A stretch of 64,000 nt of DNA from Wolfiporia cocos (taxonomy: Eukaryota > Basidiomycota > Agaricomycetes > Polyporales > Phaeolaceae): contig JACCLO010000017.1 of NCBI GenBank assembly GCA_029448655.1, positions 434,001-498,000 of the forward strand. Reading direction: 5' to 3'. The position numbers were made by a program, and so were the translations under genes. A model generated the notes under the pieces. That model did no database searches. It saw nothing but the letters and a program-made list of their open reading frames with translations, and was not told the DNA's origin. Positions 1-10,144 of the stretch are shown piece after piece (positions within the stretch are counted from its first letter, which is position 1; every line of letters begins with the position of its first letter).

Positions 1-460
1 CCACACTCTTGGCAGACGTCATCCTTCAGTACCAGCATGTGGGAACCTGGGCCGCCACGTGCCTTCCCCTCAGTACCAGTCCTTGGGAACCTGGACAGCA
101 GATGCCCCGATCACGGACATAGAACCCCGCCATTACCGGGGAACCCCCAATCAACAAGAACCACAGATCGGGCCTAACCTGCTACATTGCCATAGACATC
201 CAGTGCTCCCCTAGCTGTACCAGCGCTCGCGCTCCGATGCCCTTACTGGCCACCACGTAGCACGTAGCTTACCTCAGCATTGACGCCTTACAGGCCACAC
301 CTAACATGTACAAACAGTAGTAGAGCTATATAATAGCCAGACAGTCTTGAGCGACCCTCAGACTTGTCTTGGCCATTTCAGCCTTAGATGCCCAGACCAG
401 GAAGGCGCCTTTGAGCAAGCCCCCTTCCCCTGGTGTGTGTCTGAGGTTGTGCTTGTGTCA
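1..460 (+). repeat. LTR relic, 5' end cut by the window edge
   Basis: The segment ends in TGTCA at 456-460, the usual 3' end of the TGTCA-type LTRs here, and has a TATA box (TATATAA) at 327-333. From about 130 onward it aligns with the 3' part of the solo LTR at 16435-17475, including the stretch just after the TATA box and the shared tail. No coding sequence is visible. Because the 5' end is outside the window, I cannot say whether it is a solo LTR or one end of a full element. Confidence 0.6.
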
Positions 461-810
461 ACGTCAGTACTGGAAAACTTGCCTCCTGGCCATATCTGGG
501 AGCCTTCACCATCCCGTGGTGCATTTCTTCCCTTTGTCTTTTCATTGCTGTACTCACTTTTTCTTCAATGATACTGCCTGGCACGTGCCATACCCCACCT
601 CGCTTCTGTGCAATTCAATCCGTGTTCTCTCACCATCTTAGTTCAGTTGCATCCAGCCGATCTATTGCCTTCGTCAGGGATATCAGCTACTGCACCTTTG
701 TCTTCTGCAGAAGTGTTGTGCATTTGCGAACCCGTTGCCAATGGGCATAGCTTGAGGTCACTTTCCGTTGATGTTGGCACTGTGCCTTCACACAGCAAGC
801 ATCTCCTGCA
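461..810. other. Gene-free spacer
   Basis: Only short ORFs without recognisable domains. I see no repeat boundary or RNA gene here. Confidence 0.6.
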
Positions 811-1501
811 TGTTACGGTTATTTTGATTTTTCGAATATCGACAGAACTCACCATAGGGCGAATACGATACAGGGACTTGTTGCACAACCAACCCCCTGG
901 CTACTCGTGACTCTACTGGGCGTATCCCCAGTTGTATTAGCATGTAGGGCGTGTTTCACTTTTAACAGATCCAACTCTGTCCCCGTTTCATGTTTATCAT
1001 TCGTTAGCTGACAGATGGCGTTCAACCGCCATCATCATTTCTATCTATCGTTTCAGACATATCACTACATACTTATCAAACGTTTGGTACCATAGCGTAG
1101 ATAGTAGCGTGACATCTGGGACGAACTTGACCCCTGAAACTTAGCGTAGTATAAAAGCTCATGTACTTATTGTCGAAGCTCTTCAGCTCAACCTTGTTGT
1201 ATAAACAAGAAGTCTTATACTCGTTCTCAAACTACGCTCAGTATTTCTCACTCGAGCAATCGAACGACTAAGTCCTCGAAGTGCACACTGACTTCTCGGA
1301 CTTAGGCGAGTCTTATATTCTATTTGACTCGCACTTGAACAGATTATATCCTCTAAAGCGTATTGGATATTACTAAGGACTTCACTTAGGACCCGAAGGC
1401 ATCTAACGAGTATTTGCCTTGCATACGGCGACGTGCCTACGTGCAGAAGAACGATCTATATTCGCGACTCGAATATACGAACGGGTATTCGACCCGTAAC
1501 A
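811..1501 (+). repeat. Solo LTR, Family A (691 bp)
   Basis: Starts TGTTACGG and ends CCCGTAACA, like the LTRs of Element A, and aligns with them along its whole length. No internal region adjoins it, so it is a solo LTR. The flanking 5-mers are CTGCA (806-810) and CTGAA (1502-1506), a target duplication with one mismatch. Several CG positions of Element A read TG or CA here; for example the R-region AGCTCGACCTT reads AGCTCAACCTT. This marks it as an older copy. Confidence 0.88.
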
Positions 1502-1783
1502 CTGAAGGATTCTGCACATGCATCCTCTCGTTCCCCAGTTGCTCAGCTTTTCGATTGTTTCGAGTGACTTTTCAAAATTGGATTGATGAGTCTTGCTGGT
1601 TCTCATTCCATTTGCAATGTTTCTTCTGTATCTAGTGAAGATCTCCGAGTTATGATAACCTCTCATTCAAGCCTAGGTGCTTGTGCCGTGACTCCGGATG
1701 TGACTGGGTGTGCTTCTGTCATAAACAAATTCGAGTTGCCTGCTCCGACAATCAAAAGTGACGAGTTGTGTTTACTTTTCCTT

Positions 1784-2314
1784 TGTCACGGTTTTACCCT
1801 CTGACATAATGCGGGGGCCCCTAGGCTCGATCCCGCGTCACTACACCTTCCCTTAGGCTCGCTAACCCCTTCGTCACTACGCCCTCCCCTGCCTGACGGC
1901 ACGTGACCGGTAGATAGATAGATTAGATCATTGACTGATAGTAGTGGCGCCTTGGCACCGCCCCCTTACTTAGTCAGCCCCTCACATGACACTGTACCTA
2001 CATTGCGCACAGACCACCCCACTTTAGGGTATGCCCGTCAGTCATAGCGTAGCGGTCCCGTCATGTATAAGTAGTAGCGTCTGAGGTCTTACAACCTCAG
2101 ACCTATTAATGTCAATCTGGGCGCGTGTGCCCTCTGGCTTAACCTCCTTGTCTGCCCGCTCGACGTCTGCGCTTGGGTCTAGTGGGGCAGGGGAGGACTT
2201 CCTTTGGAAGTCCCGTCCGCCACACCTGGTGGAGTGCCTTTGGCATTCCCCTGTCTCATTAGGTACAAGACAGGACCCATCGGTTGAGTTGGACACAGAG
2301 GCAAGTCTGTGTCA
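1784..2314 (+). repeat. Solo LTR, TGTCACGG family (531 bp), TSD TCCTT
   Basis: Begins TGTCACGG and ends CTGTGTCA, flanked by perfect TCCTT duplications (1779-1783 and 2315-2319). A TATA-like GTATAA lies near 2065-2070, followed by an inverted repeat, GTCTGAGGT (2079-2087) and ACCTCAGAC (2094-2102), around a CTTACA loop. The longer LTR at 43388-44443 on the minus strand belongs to the same family. Confidence 0.87.
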
Positions 2315-2482
2315 TCCTTTCTTTGGTTTTGCCAGAGATCAAAGGAAATCCTTTGCACCAACTGTTCCTTGTCAACAATGTCCCTTAAGGCTCCAACCAT
2401 ATAATGTATATACCATGTATACATGGTTTCATATATATACTATATACATGTATTTACACGTGGCCGAGTACATGGTATATAC

Positions 2483-3190
2483 TGTTACGGTTATTTTGAT
2501 TTTTCGAATATCGACAGAACTCACCACCGGGCGAATACGATACAGGGACTTGTTGCGCAACCAACCCCCCTGGCTACTCGTGATCTTACTGGGCGCATCC
2601 CCAGTTGTACTAGTCTATAGGGCTCGTTTCATCTTTGGCAGATCAAACCCTGCCACCGTTTCATGTTCATCGTTTATTAGCTGACAGATGGCGTTCAACC
2701 GCCATCATTCCTATCTATCGTCTCAGATATATCACTCCATACTTATCAGACGTTTGGGACTATAGCGTAGATAGTATCTGTGGCATCTGGGACAGACTTG
2801 ACCCCTGAAACCTAGCGTAGTATAAAAACTCATGTACTTACCGTCGAGGCTCTTCAGCTCGACCTTGTTGTATAAACAAGAAGTCTTATACTCGTTCTCA
2901 AACGTAGGAAACTACGCTCAGTATTTCTCACTCAAGCAACCGAACGACTAAGTCCTCAAAGTGCACACTGACTTCTCGGACTTAGGCGAGTCTTATATTC
3001 TATTAGACTCGCACTTGAACAGATTATATCCTCTAACGCGTATTGGATATTAACCGATCTCCTAAGGACTTCACTTAGGACCCGAAGGCATCTAACGAGT
3101 ATTTGCCTTGCATACGGCAACGTGCCTACGTGCAGAAGAACGATCCATATTCGCGACTCGAATATACGAACGGGTATTCGACCCGTAACA
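2483..3190 (+). repeat. Element A 5' LTR (708 bp)
   Basis: Runs from TGTTACGG to CCCGTAACA. It contains TATAAAA (2821-2827), the inferred transcript start at 2856 and the self-priming sequence. The 3' copy at 10258-10965 has the same length. Confidence 0.95.
2821..2866 (+). promoter_or_regulatory. Element A LTR core promoter and inferred RNA 5' end
   Basis: TATAAAA at 2821-2827 lies 35 nt upstream of AGCTCGACCTT (2856-2866), whose exact reverse complement sits just after the LTR at 3192-3202. This fixes the likely R start at 2856. The inverted repeat GTCGAG (2843-2848) / CTCGAC (2858-2863) straddles that start. The start site itself is inferred. Confidence 0.75.
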
Positions 3191-3191
3191 G

Positions 3192-3202
3192 AAGGTCGAG
3201 CT
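3192..3202 (+). other. Element A primer binding site, self-priming type (11 nt)
   Basis: AAGGTCGAGCT, one base after the 5' LTR, is the exact reverse complement of LTR bases 2856-2866; pairing fails on both sides, giving exactly 11 bp. Tf1 and sushi-type Ty3/Gypsy elements prime minus-strand synthesis this way, with the 5' end of their own mRNA. I see no match to a tRNA 3' end. Confidence 0.8.
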
Positions 3203-3236
3203 CATCACACCCTCACCTACCACGGTGTAAGGGCAC

Positions 3237-5102
3237 ATGATATTTGGATCAGAATTCCCAGCACGACTGATTGAACTCTTGCCCGAGGACATTCAAGGAG
3301 TCTACAGACTCAACCAATACGAGTGGACTGACACCATTGGAGCCTTCCGTAACCGCGGAGGAATTGTTGTCATCCCCAGAGAAGATAGGGCATCGAAGTG
3401 GGTACAAGTATACCCCTCCGCAGGAACGACCGCTTGGGAAATAACGCGTGAAGCGTTCAAACGATTCGGAGAAATCCCTCTGATGTCAACCACGACGTTG
3501 ACCGAAAACGAAACCGAAACCATCAACAGAACCTTCGATGGCGATGGAAATACGAATCAGCTTTCGGGCGCCACAGGAATGGCAGGAATTGAGCGCATCG
3601 GAGATGATGGGAGAAATCCTGGAAACTTTACAGGAACAGATAACAGCCAAACCGGAGGACAGGACCCTCCAGGATTTATATCTGCTTTTGCGCAGAGTGG
3701 GATTGGGTCTATGGCTGGAGGAGCAAACCTCTTTGGAAGCCCCCCACAGAACGCACCCGGAATGGATAGCGGAGGAAATCCGTCTTGGACTAGCCCAAGC
3801 GGAGGAATGGGAACAACAAACCCAGGAACATGGCCTTCAGGCCTATTTGGACGAACCTCCGCAGATACAAGCGGAGGAGGATTGGGAGGAAACTTCGGAA
3901 TGCCCCCCCTCCTGGAGGACTCGGAGGAGGAACCCCCGCGAACCCCGGAGGAGGAAACCCTGGAGGAGGAAACCCAGGGAACCCCGGAGGAAACCCAGGA
4001 AACCCGGGTGGAGGATACCCGGGAGGAGGAGGACCCCCAGGAGGACCTCCACCACCAAATGCGCCGCAGCCTCAACCTCCGGCGCCGAACCCGTATTACC
4101 GACCCCCGATGATAAAGATCAATCCCCCAGACGTATTCGATGGGGAACGATCCGACATGCAGAACTTCATAAACCAGTGCAATTCCTGGTTTACGATGTA
4201 CGAAACGTCATTTCAGAACGACAATCAGAGAGTGATCTTTATCCTCTCTTATATTTCGAACAAGGGGAAAACGGGCCAATGGAAACAGAATTATCACCGG
4301 GTTTATACGAACCCCCAGACAAAACGATTCTTCCCGCCTAGTCTTGCACAGTTTGATGCAGACTTCCAGAAAGCCTTCGGAGCCATCGAAGAGGTACAGA
4401 AGGCGTGGAAGAAAATCCTGGACGTAACCCAGGACAGGAAGGACATCGATGATTATATCACCGAGTTCAACAACTTGGCCAGAAAGGCCCAGTACAACAA
4501 CTTGGCCGGAAAGGCCCAGTACGATCGATACAGCGCAGACGGAAACGCGTTGCTCATAACCCTCTTCGAGAAAGGGTTACCCGAACATACGACCCGGTAC
4601 ATCATCGGCGTTCGGCCGCTACCAGCGACCATTGATGAATGGCAGTCCGCTTCCTCGTACTATGAAAATACGTACAAGATATTCTTGAAACGGGACAAAC
4701 CGTTTGTCAAGAAAAAGGCTTGGCAAGCCTCGAACCAGAATAACGGACGCACTAGTGCTCCACAGACAACCGCACCGAAAGATCCGAATGCGATGGATGT
4801 AGATCGAATGACCACCCAGGAAAGGGACGATCACATCAAGAAGGGAAAATGTTTCACCTGTCATCAGCCAGGGCATATGTCGCGAGACTGCCCCGAAGAG
4901 GCCGAGGAAGCCAGCCCGCCCTAGGCGGACTACTCGAAAAACTGAAGAAGAAGAAGCCGAGCAAGAAGCTCGCATTGAAGAAGTCTCTGAGGAAGAGACT
5001 GAATACATCACCGCTAACAGAGCGGTCACAGCAATTAGGGCCCTGAAAGCCAAGAACCCCGAGCTCCTAGCACGGCTCGTAGAAGAACAGGATTTTGCCT
5101 AG
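3237..5102 (+). pseudogene. gag: Element A gag, broken into four frame segments
   Basis: Gag forms the particle and binds RNA. The first ATG after the primer binding site is at 3237. Plausible coding runs through four segments: 3237 to about 3540-3640, then the next frame to about 3890, then a third frame to 4924, and finally an acidic tail from 4926 to the TAG at 5100-5102. Each change is in the same (+1) direction. The middle part has a Gly/Pro-rich linker (about 3900-4080) and a typical retrotransposon Gag helical core. A canonical CX2CX4HX4C zinc knuckle (starting CFTC, ending RDC) lies near 4850-4895. Taken literally the gene is defective; assembly indels or unusual recoding are alternatives. 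Confidence 0.65.
4469..4522 (+). repeat. 27-base tandem duplication in Element A gag
   Basis: Two adjacent 27-base units (4469-4495 and 4496-4522) encode NNLARKAQY and NNLAGKAQY, differing at one residue. The duplication keeps the frame and adds nine residues to the Gag core. Confidence 0.85.
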
Positions 5103-5191
5103 GAGGGAAGCCCACGGTCTTACCCTCCGAGAAAGCAGCACATGTAATTACCTCGTTCGAGAAGAATCGATCCCTCTTCATCCCGGTAATC

Positions 5192-8100
5192 ATGATGCTG
5201 GCAAAACCCGTGAAGTGCAATGCACTAATCGACTCAGGAGCAATGTCGAACCTGATCCACAGCAGAGTGGTAGAAAAATACAAGGTGCCCACGCAACCCT
5301 TGAAAAACCCGATCATCGTCAAAAATGTTGACGGAACAGAAAACAAAGATGGGCGAATAGACCGAGAAGCCACCATACTACTACGATATCCGAAGACCCA
5401 GAAAACGCGAAAAGTCCGATTCCTGGTAGGATCAATCGGAACAGAGAATATGATTCTAGGGTACGGATGGCTAAAAGACGAAAACCCCACAATCGACTGG
5501 AAGGACCAAACAGTAGTCGATGTACGATCAATACTAGGGGCAGAAGAAAAAGAACAGGAAGCCACGATCCGAATGGATACGGTGGAGATGGTAGTTGCCC
5601 CAGAAGGGAAAATTCCAACAAGGGGGACCCAAGAAGCTGCAGGGTATGACCTTTACGCCGCAGAAGAAACCGAGATTCCCGCCGGAGGATGGAAACTCGT
5701 CCCCACAGGAGTAAAAATGAAGATCCCGAAGGGATCGTATGGAAGGCTGGCCGGACAATCAGGCAACACCCTCAGACACGGATTGGTAGTACAAGCCGGA
5801 GTCATAGACTCGGACTACCGAGGAGACGTCGGAGCCATCGTCTTCAACTACTCAGACAAAGCACATAGAATTATCCCGGGCATGCGAATAGCCCAGATAA
5901 TTTTCGAACGGCACCTCACCCCCGACATTATAGAGGTCGAAGACCTAGATGAAACAGAACGAGGGGAGAAAGGGTTTGGATCCACGGACCAGCCAGAAGA
6001 AACAGCGCAGCGGCTCTATACTCCCGAAGAGTACGAAGCAATCCGACACTGCGCAAAAGATAACCCTAGGATCATAGGAAAGAAAGGGGAGACGCGAAAG
6101 AAGTTCCGAACAAAGATACAAATCATCAACGCTGTCAGGAAAGCGCTGACGAAATCGCAGGAATTCGTGCAGAAAACCCCCAAACCAGAACGAACGATTG
6201 AGGAGATGGTCCCGAAACACCTACTGGACTTCGCCAAGGTGTTCAGCAAGGAGTCCGCAGCAGCGTTCCCCCCGTCGAGACCATGGGACCACGCAATCGA
6301 GTTAAAACCCGATTTCATGCCGAAAGACTGCAAAGTCTATGCACTCTCGCCTAAAGAGCAACAGGCGCTGGACGAATTCCTAAAAGAAAACTTGGCCAAG
6401 GGATTCATAGTCCCTTCAAAATCCCCGATGGCGTCACCATTCTTTTTCGTTCCAAAGAAAGACAGCGGCCTACAACCCTGTCAAGATTATCGATATCTGA
6501 ACGAAGGGACAATAAAGAACGTCTATCCCTTGCCACTGATCTCAGAGCTCCTGGAAAAGCTAAAAGGAGCAAAGATCTTCACAAAAATGGACCTTAGAGC
6601 GGGATACAACAACGTGCGGATCAAGAAGGGAGACGAATGGAAAGCAGCCTTCAAAACAAATCGAGGGTTGTACGAGCCCACAGTTATGTTTTTCGGACTG
6701 TGCAACGCACCCGGAACCTTTCAGGCAATGATGAATGAAATCCTGAAAGAAGAAATCCTCGAAGGATGGGTGCTTGTTTATATGGACGACATCCTCGTTT
6801 TCTCAGAAGATGAGAAAACACACAAAGAACGGGAACGACGGATCCTTCAGAAATTAGTGGACAACCACCTCTTTGTGAAACCCGAGAAATGCGCCTTCGG
6901 CGTCGACAGAGTCGAATTTCTGGGGCTAGTCATCACCCCAGGAAACATTCAGATGGACCCAGCGAAACTCAATGGGATTAAAGAATGGCCAACCCCCCGA
7001 AACCTCAAAGAAGTCAGATCCTTCCTAGGATTCGCAAACTTCTATCGAAAATTCATCGATCATTACTCGACGCACGCCCGACCCCTAGTAGACCTCACAA
7101 AAACGGTCAAGCGAACAGGGTTCCAGTGGACGGACAAAGAACAGAAGGCGTTCGACTTCATGAAACAAGCATTCACGACGGCGCCCGCACTAGGAACACC
7201 AGACAAGGAGAAACCATTCATCCTCGAAACAGACGCATCTCAGTTTGCCACAGGAGCAGTACTGAAACAGATCGATGAAACAGGGCGCGAACAGCCGGTG
7301 GGATATCTCTCACAATCCCTGACATCTACAGAACGAAACTATGAAATCTATGATCGCGAACTACTCGGAATAGTCCGAGCCTTAGAAGAATGGCGGCACC
7401 TATTGAGAGGAGCACCGCATCGGATCTTGATCCGAAGTGATCATCAGAACCTGACGTACTGGAGAAGCGCACAGCGCCTAAATCGGCGACAAGCGAGATG
7501 GCATCTATTCCTTTCGCAATTCGACCTGAAATTGCAGCACGTCCCCGGAAGGAAACTAGTCATGGCCGACACACTTTCCAGGTTGTACCACCTGGATGAA
7601 AGCAACGAAGACAACGAGGGAATCACCATGATTCCAGACGAACTCGTCGTCCACGCAATCCAGATCCCGATCATTGATCGAATCAAGAACGCCAACGATC
7701 GAGATGAATCTGCGGAACAGGCGATCCGTGCTCTAGGGGGCACAGGCGAATTCCCCGCGAGAACCACCGCAGATGAATGGCAACAAACGGATGGGATACT
7801 GCTCTACAGGGGCAGGATGTACGTGCCAAGGGACGAGGGCCTTCGACGGGACGTCATCTCAAAATACCACGACACGATCCTGGCCGGACACCCTGGGATC
7901 TGGGGTACAACAGTACAGGTTACGACCCACTTTTGGTGGCCTGACATGAGAACAATGATAGCGGAATACGTCCGGGGCTGTGCAATCTGTCAACAGATGA
8001 AACCTGATAGGAATCCGCTAAAACCCCCTTTGCAATCAATACCGACACGGGAAGACGCCCTCCCCTTCTCACAGTGCTCGGTCGATTTTGTCACCGACCT

Positions 8101-10144
8101 GCCAAGAGTTAGAAAGTATGACTCCATGATGGTGATTGTCGACCATGGCCTATCCAAGGCCATCTCTCTCACCCCATGCGACAAAACAATTACAAGCGAA
8201 GGGGCCGCAGAAATATTCCATCGAAAGATATATTCACAGTACGGCATCCCCCGAAAAATCATCTCGGACAGGGGACCACAATTCGCATCAAAACTATTCA
8301 GGGAATTATGCAAGCTGCAGGGAACGGAGTCAGCAATGAGTACAGCATACCATCCCCAGACAGACGGACAAACGGAAAGGATGAACCAACAGATCGAAGT
8401 ATACCTTCGTATCTATTGCATGAACGACCCGTTCCAATGGGTACAACGACTGCCTGACGTCGAATTTGCGCACAACACCAGACGGACCGAAAACCGGCCA
8501 GCGCCACTTGAAATAATCCTAGGATACGTCCCGAGAGGATTCCCAGACTATGACAGAGTAGGGAACGTCCCAGCAGCGGTCGACAGGATCAAGAAGATCA
8601 AAGAGGCGCGAAAAATGGCATTCATCGCGCATGAATTAGCCCAGAAAAGAATGGCAGGGCGGTTCCTCAGAGAACTACCGAAGCTTGAGAAAGGGGATAA
8701 GGTCTGGCTCGACGCCAAGAACCTAACGATCCCCTATGAATCGAACAAACTGGCACCAAAAAGAGAAGGACCCTTCACCATCACAGAAAAGATGGGACCC
8801 ACGACATACCGGCTGCAGTTACCGGCGAATTGGAAAATTCATCCGGTCTTCCACGCTGCCTTACTAAAATCATTCAAGGAAACAGGGGTACACGGACCTA
8901 ATTACCTACGGCCGCCACCTGATATCATCAAGGGGCAAGAAGAATACGAAGTCGAAGCCATCTTGGCTGACAGATGGCAAAGAAAGAAGCATCAATACTT
9001 CGTCAAGTGGAAAGGCTATGCCACGGCCGACAACTCATGGGAAGACGAGGCAAACTTGGAGCATTCCAAGGAGCTGATAAAAAGCTACCACCGAATGCGA
9101 GTCAGAACAACCCCAACACTCGAAAGCCGAACAGTAATAGTATGTCGACGACTCGCCATCAGCTCCCCCGTCGCACCACAACTCCCAGTGACGCAGACCG
9201 TCGAGAAGGTCGGCCGAGAGGTACGCCACCGAGGAGGTATTCCCCCCAACACCTACAGATCAGACACGCCCTCCTCTGGTATAGGGCCGAGGGACCCTTT
9301 GCTGGCTGAGCCGATGGCTGGACGGCCCTCTTCGACATCGCGCAGGATCTCACCCACGTATACAGCTCGTACCAGAACATCACCGAGGACCTCGTCCGAA
9401 TGGAGGGGCAGATCAGAGTGCAGAGAGAGGGACTCGAGCTACTCACCGACAGACTTATCGACCGATTGGCCGCCACTACGACGGCCCGACTACGACACGC
9501 GCTCAACGACTTCGAGGATCGCGAGCACGTTACTCCCGACCGACCCGAATACGTACCACGACCTGCCCGCTTTTTCACCACCGACGAACGACGCCGAGTT
9601 GCAGGGCCGTTTAATTTTATGGAACGCGATCGAGTACTATTTCCACTGCCTACCGAGACTCAGAGGGCCCGCCGAACAGGAGTTAGAGACCCGGCGCCAC
9701 GTATTCCTGGTGTGGGAAGCGACAGGCGACGTGAACCACCAGCACGCCAGGAGAGCCCTAGGGCTACCCCAGCGAGACAGCGAAGAGCGAATAGCACACC
9801 GCCTATTCGACGATCTCCTTCGGTGCAGAGTATTACCCGCGAGGAGTTTGAGCGAGGTGCGAGGGAGCACGAATGAGACACCGCCTCCCTACCCACATGG
9901 GCAGCACGAAACCTCCACCGAGCCGCACACCACTGGAGGTACCAACATAACGAATACCTCCGTGATATCCCTTCCCTACGGGTACCAGCGAGGCCCTCAC
10001 CCGAGCAGCCGTGTCGACAATGTGGTTCCGCTAACCACTGGATCCTCGACTGCCCCGATTATATTTGCAGAGCTTGTGGGCTCAATCAACCAGGTCATCG
10101 ACAGAATGAATGCCGCCAACACTTCGTATGGCGAACTCCTATGA
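5192..10144 (+). CDS. pol: Element A Pol: protease-dUTPase-RT-RNase H-integrase-chromodomain
   Basis: Copies the element RNA into DNA and integrates it. Domains in order (residues from the ATG at 5192): aspartic protease DSGA (14-17); dUTPase about 141-266 (AGYDLYAA, GVIDSDYRGDV, ending GFGSTD); reverse transcriptase about 370-580 with YMDD at 530-533; RNase H about 675-795. Integrase follows with an HHCC finger (H892, H900, C930, C933) and DD35E residues D965, D1026, E1062; then the chromodomain (about 1251-1300), whose fold in relatives binds modified histones. The frame is open upstream to 5102, after the gag stop and in the -1 frame, so pol may be made by frameshift. In dUTPase motif 2 the usual Arg is Gln (AGQSG), so activity is doubtful. 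Beyond residue ~1305 the frame stays open, but much of that DNA looks coding in another frame (see 9142-10203). Confidence 0.93.
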   Translation: MMLAKPVKCNALIDSGAMSNLIHSRVVEKYKVPTQPLKNPIIVKNVDGTENKDGRIDREATILLRYPKTQKTRKVRFLVGSIGTENMILGYGWLKDENPTIDWKDQTVVDVRSILGAEEKEQEATIRMDTVEMVVAPEGKIPTRGTQEAAGYDLYAAEETEIPAGGWKLVPTGVKMKIPKGSYGRLAGQSGNTLRHGLVVQAGVIDSDYRGDVGAIVFNYSDKAHRIIPGMRIAQIIFERHLTPDIIEVEDLDETERGEKGFGSTDQPEETAQRLYTPEEYEAIRHCAKDNPRIIGKKGETRKKFRTKIQIINAVRKALTKSQEFVQKTPKPERTIEEMVPKHLLDFAKVFSKESAAAFPPSRPWDHAIELKPDFMPKDCKVYALSPKEQQALDEFLKENLAKGFIVPSKSPMASPFFFVPKKDSGLQPCQDYRYLNEGTIKNVYPLPLISELLEKLKGAKIFTKMDLRAGYNNVRIKKGDEWKAAFKTNRGLYEPTVMFFGLCNAPGTFQAMMNEILKEEILEGWVLVYMDDILVFSEDEKTHKERERRILQKLVDNHLFVKPEKCAFGVDRVEFLGLVITPGNIQMDPAKLNGIKEWPTPRNLKEVRSFLGFANFYRKFIDHYSTHARPLVDLTKTVKRTGFQWTDKEQKAFDFMKQAFTTAPALGTPDKEKPFILETDASQFATGAVLKQIDETGREQPVGYLSQSLTSTERNYEIYDRELLGIVRALEEWRHLLRGAPHRILIRSDHQNLTYWRSAQRLNRRQARWHLFLSQFDLKLQHVPGRKLVMADTLSRLYHLDESNEDNEGITMIPDELVVHAIQIPIIDRIKNANDRDESAEQAIRALGGTGEFPARTTADEWQQTDGILLYRGRMYVPRDEGLRRDVISKYHDTILAGHPGIWGTTVQVTTHFWWPDMRTMIAEYVRGCAICQQMKPDRNPLKPPLQSIPTREDALPFSQCSVDFVTDLPRVRKYDSMMVIVDHGLSKAISLTPCDKTITSEGAAEIFHRKIYSQYGIPRKIISDRGPQFASKLFRELCKLQGTESAMSTAYHPQTDGQTERMNQQIEVYLRIYCMNDPFQWVQRLPDVEFAHNTRRTENRPAPLEIILGYVPRGFPDYDRVGNVPAAVDRIKKIKEARKMAFIAHELAQKRMAGRFLRELPKLEKGDKVWLDAKNLTIPYESNKLAPKREGPFTITEKMGPTTYRLQLPANWKIHPVFHAALLKSFKETGVHGPNYLRPPPDIIKGQEEYEVEAILADRWQRKKHQYFVKWKGYATADNSWEDEANLEHSKELIKSYHRMRVRTTPTLESRTVIVCRRLAISSPVAPQLPVTQTVEKVGREVRHRGGIPPNTYRSDTPSSGIGPRDPLLAEPMAGRPSSTSRRISPTYTARTRTSPRTSSEWRGRSECRERDSSYSPTDLSTDWPPLRRPDYDTRSTTSRIASTLLPTDPNTYHDLPAFSPPTNDAELQGRLILWNAIEYYFHCLPRLRGPAEQELETRRHVFLVWEATGDVNHQHARRALGLPQRDSEERIAHRLFDDLLRCRVLPARSLSEVRGSTNETPPPYPHGQHETSTEPHTTGGTNITNTSVISLPYGYQRGPHPSSRVDNVVPLTTGSSTAPIIFAELVGSINQVIDRMNAANTSYGELL

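Noticed and set aside
2400..2480. CRISPR-like or satellite array of ATATACC units
   Set aside because: Irregular AT-rich repeats within a small TIR element; no spacers, eukaryotic context.
3191..3210. tRNA-primed PBS for Element A
   Set aside because: The sequence does not resemble a tRNA 3'-end complement (no TGG start) and matches the element's own R region exactly.
3557..4075. Ser/Val/Pro-rich open frame on the minus strand opposite Element A gag
   Set aside because: Complement of the Gly/Pro-rich gag tract; low-complexity composition without motifs.
9130..10144. env-like glycoprotein after pol in Element A
   Set aside because: No signal peptide, membrane span or fusion-type segment; zinc knuckles point to nucleic-acid binding instead.
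5192..10144. Endogenous retrovirus or pararetrovirus
   Set aside because: Domain order with a chromodomain, LTRs and 5-base duplications fits a fungal Ty3/Gypsy chromovirus.
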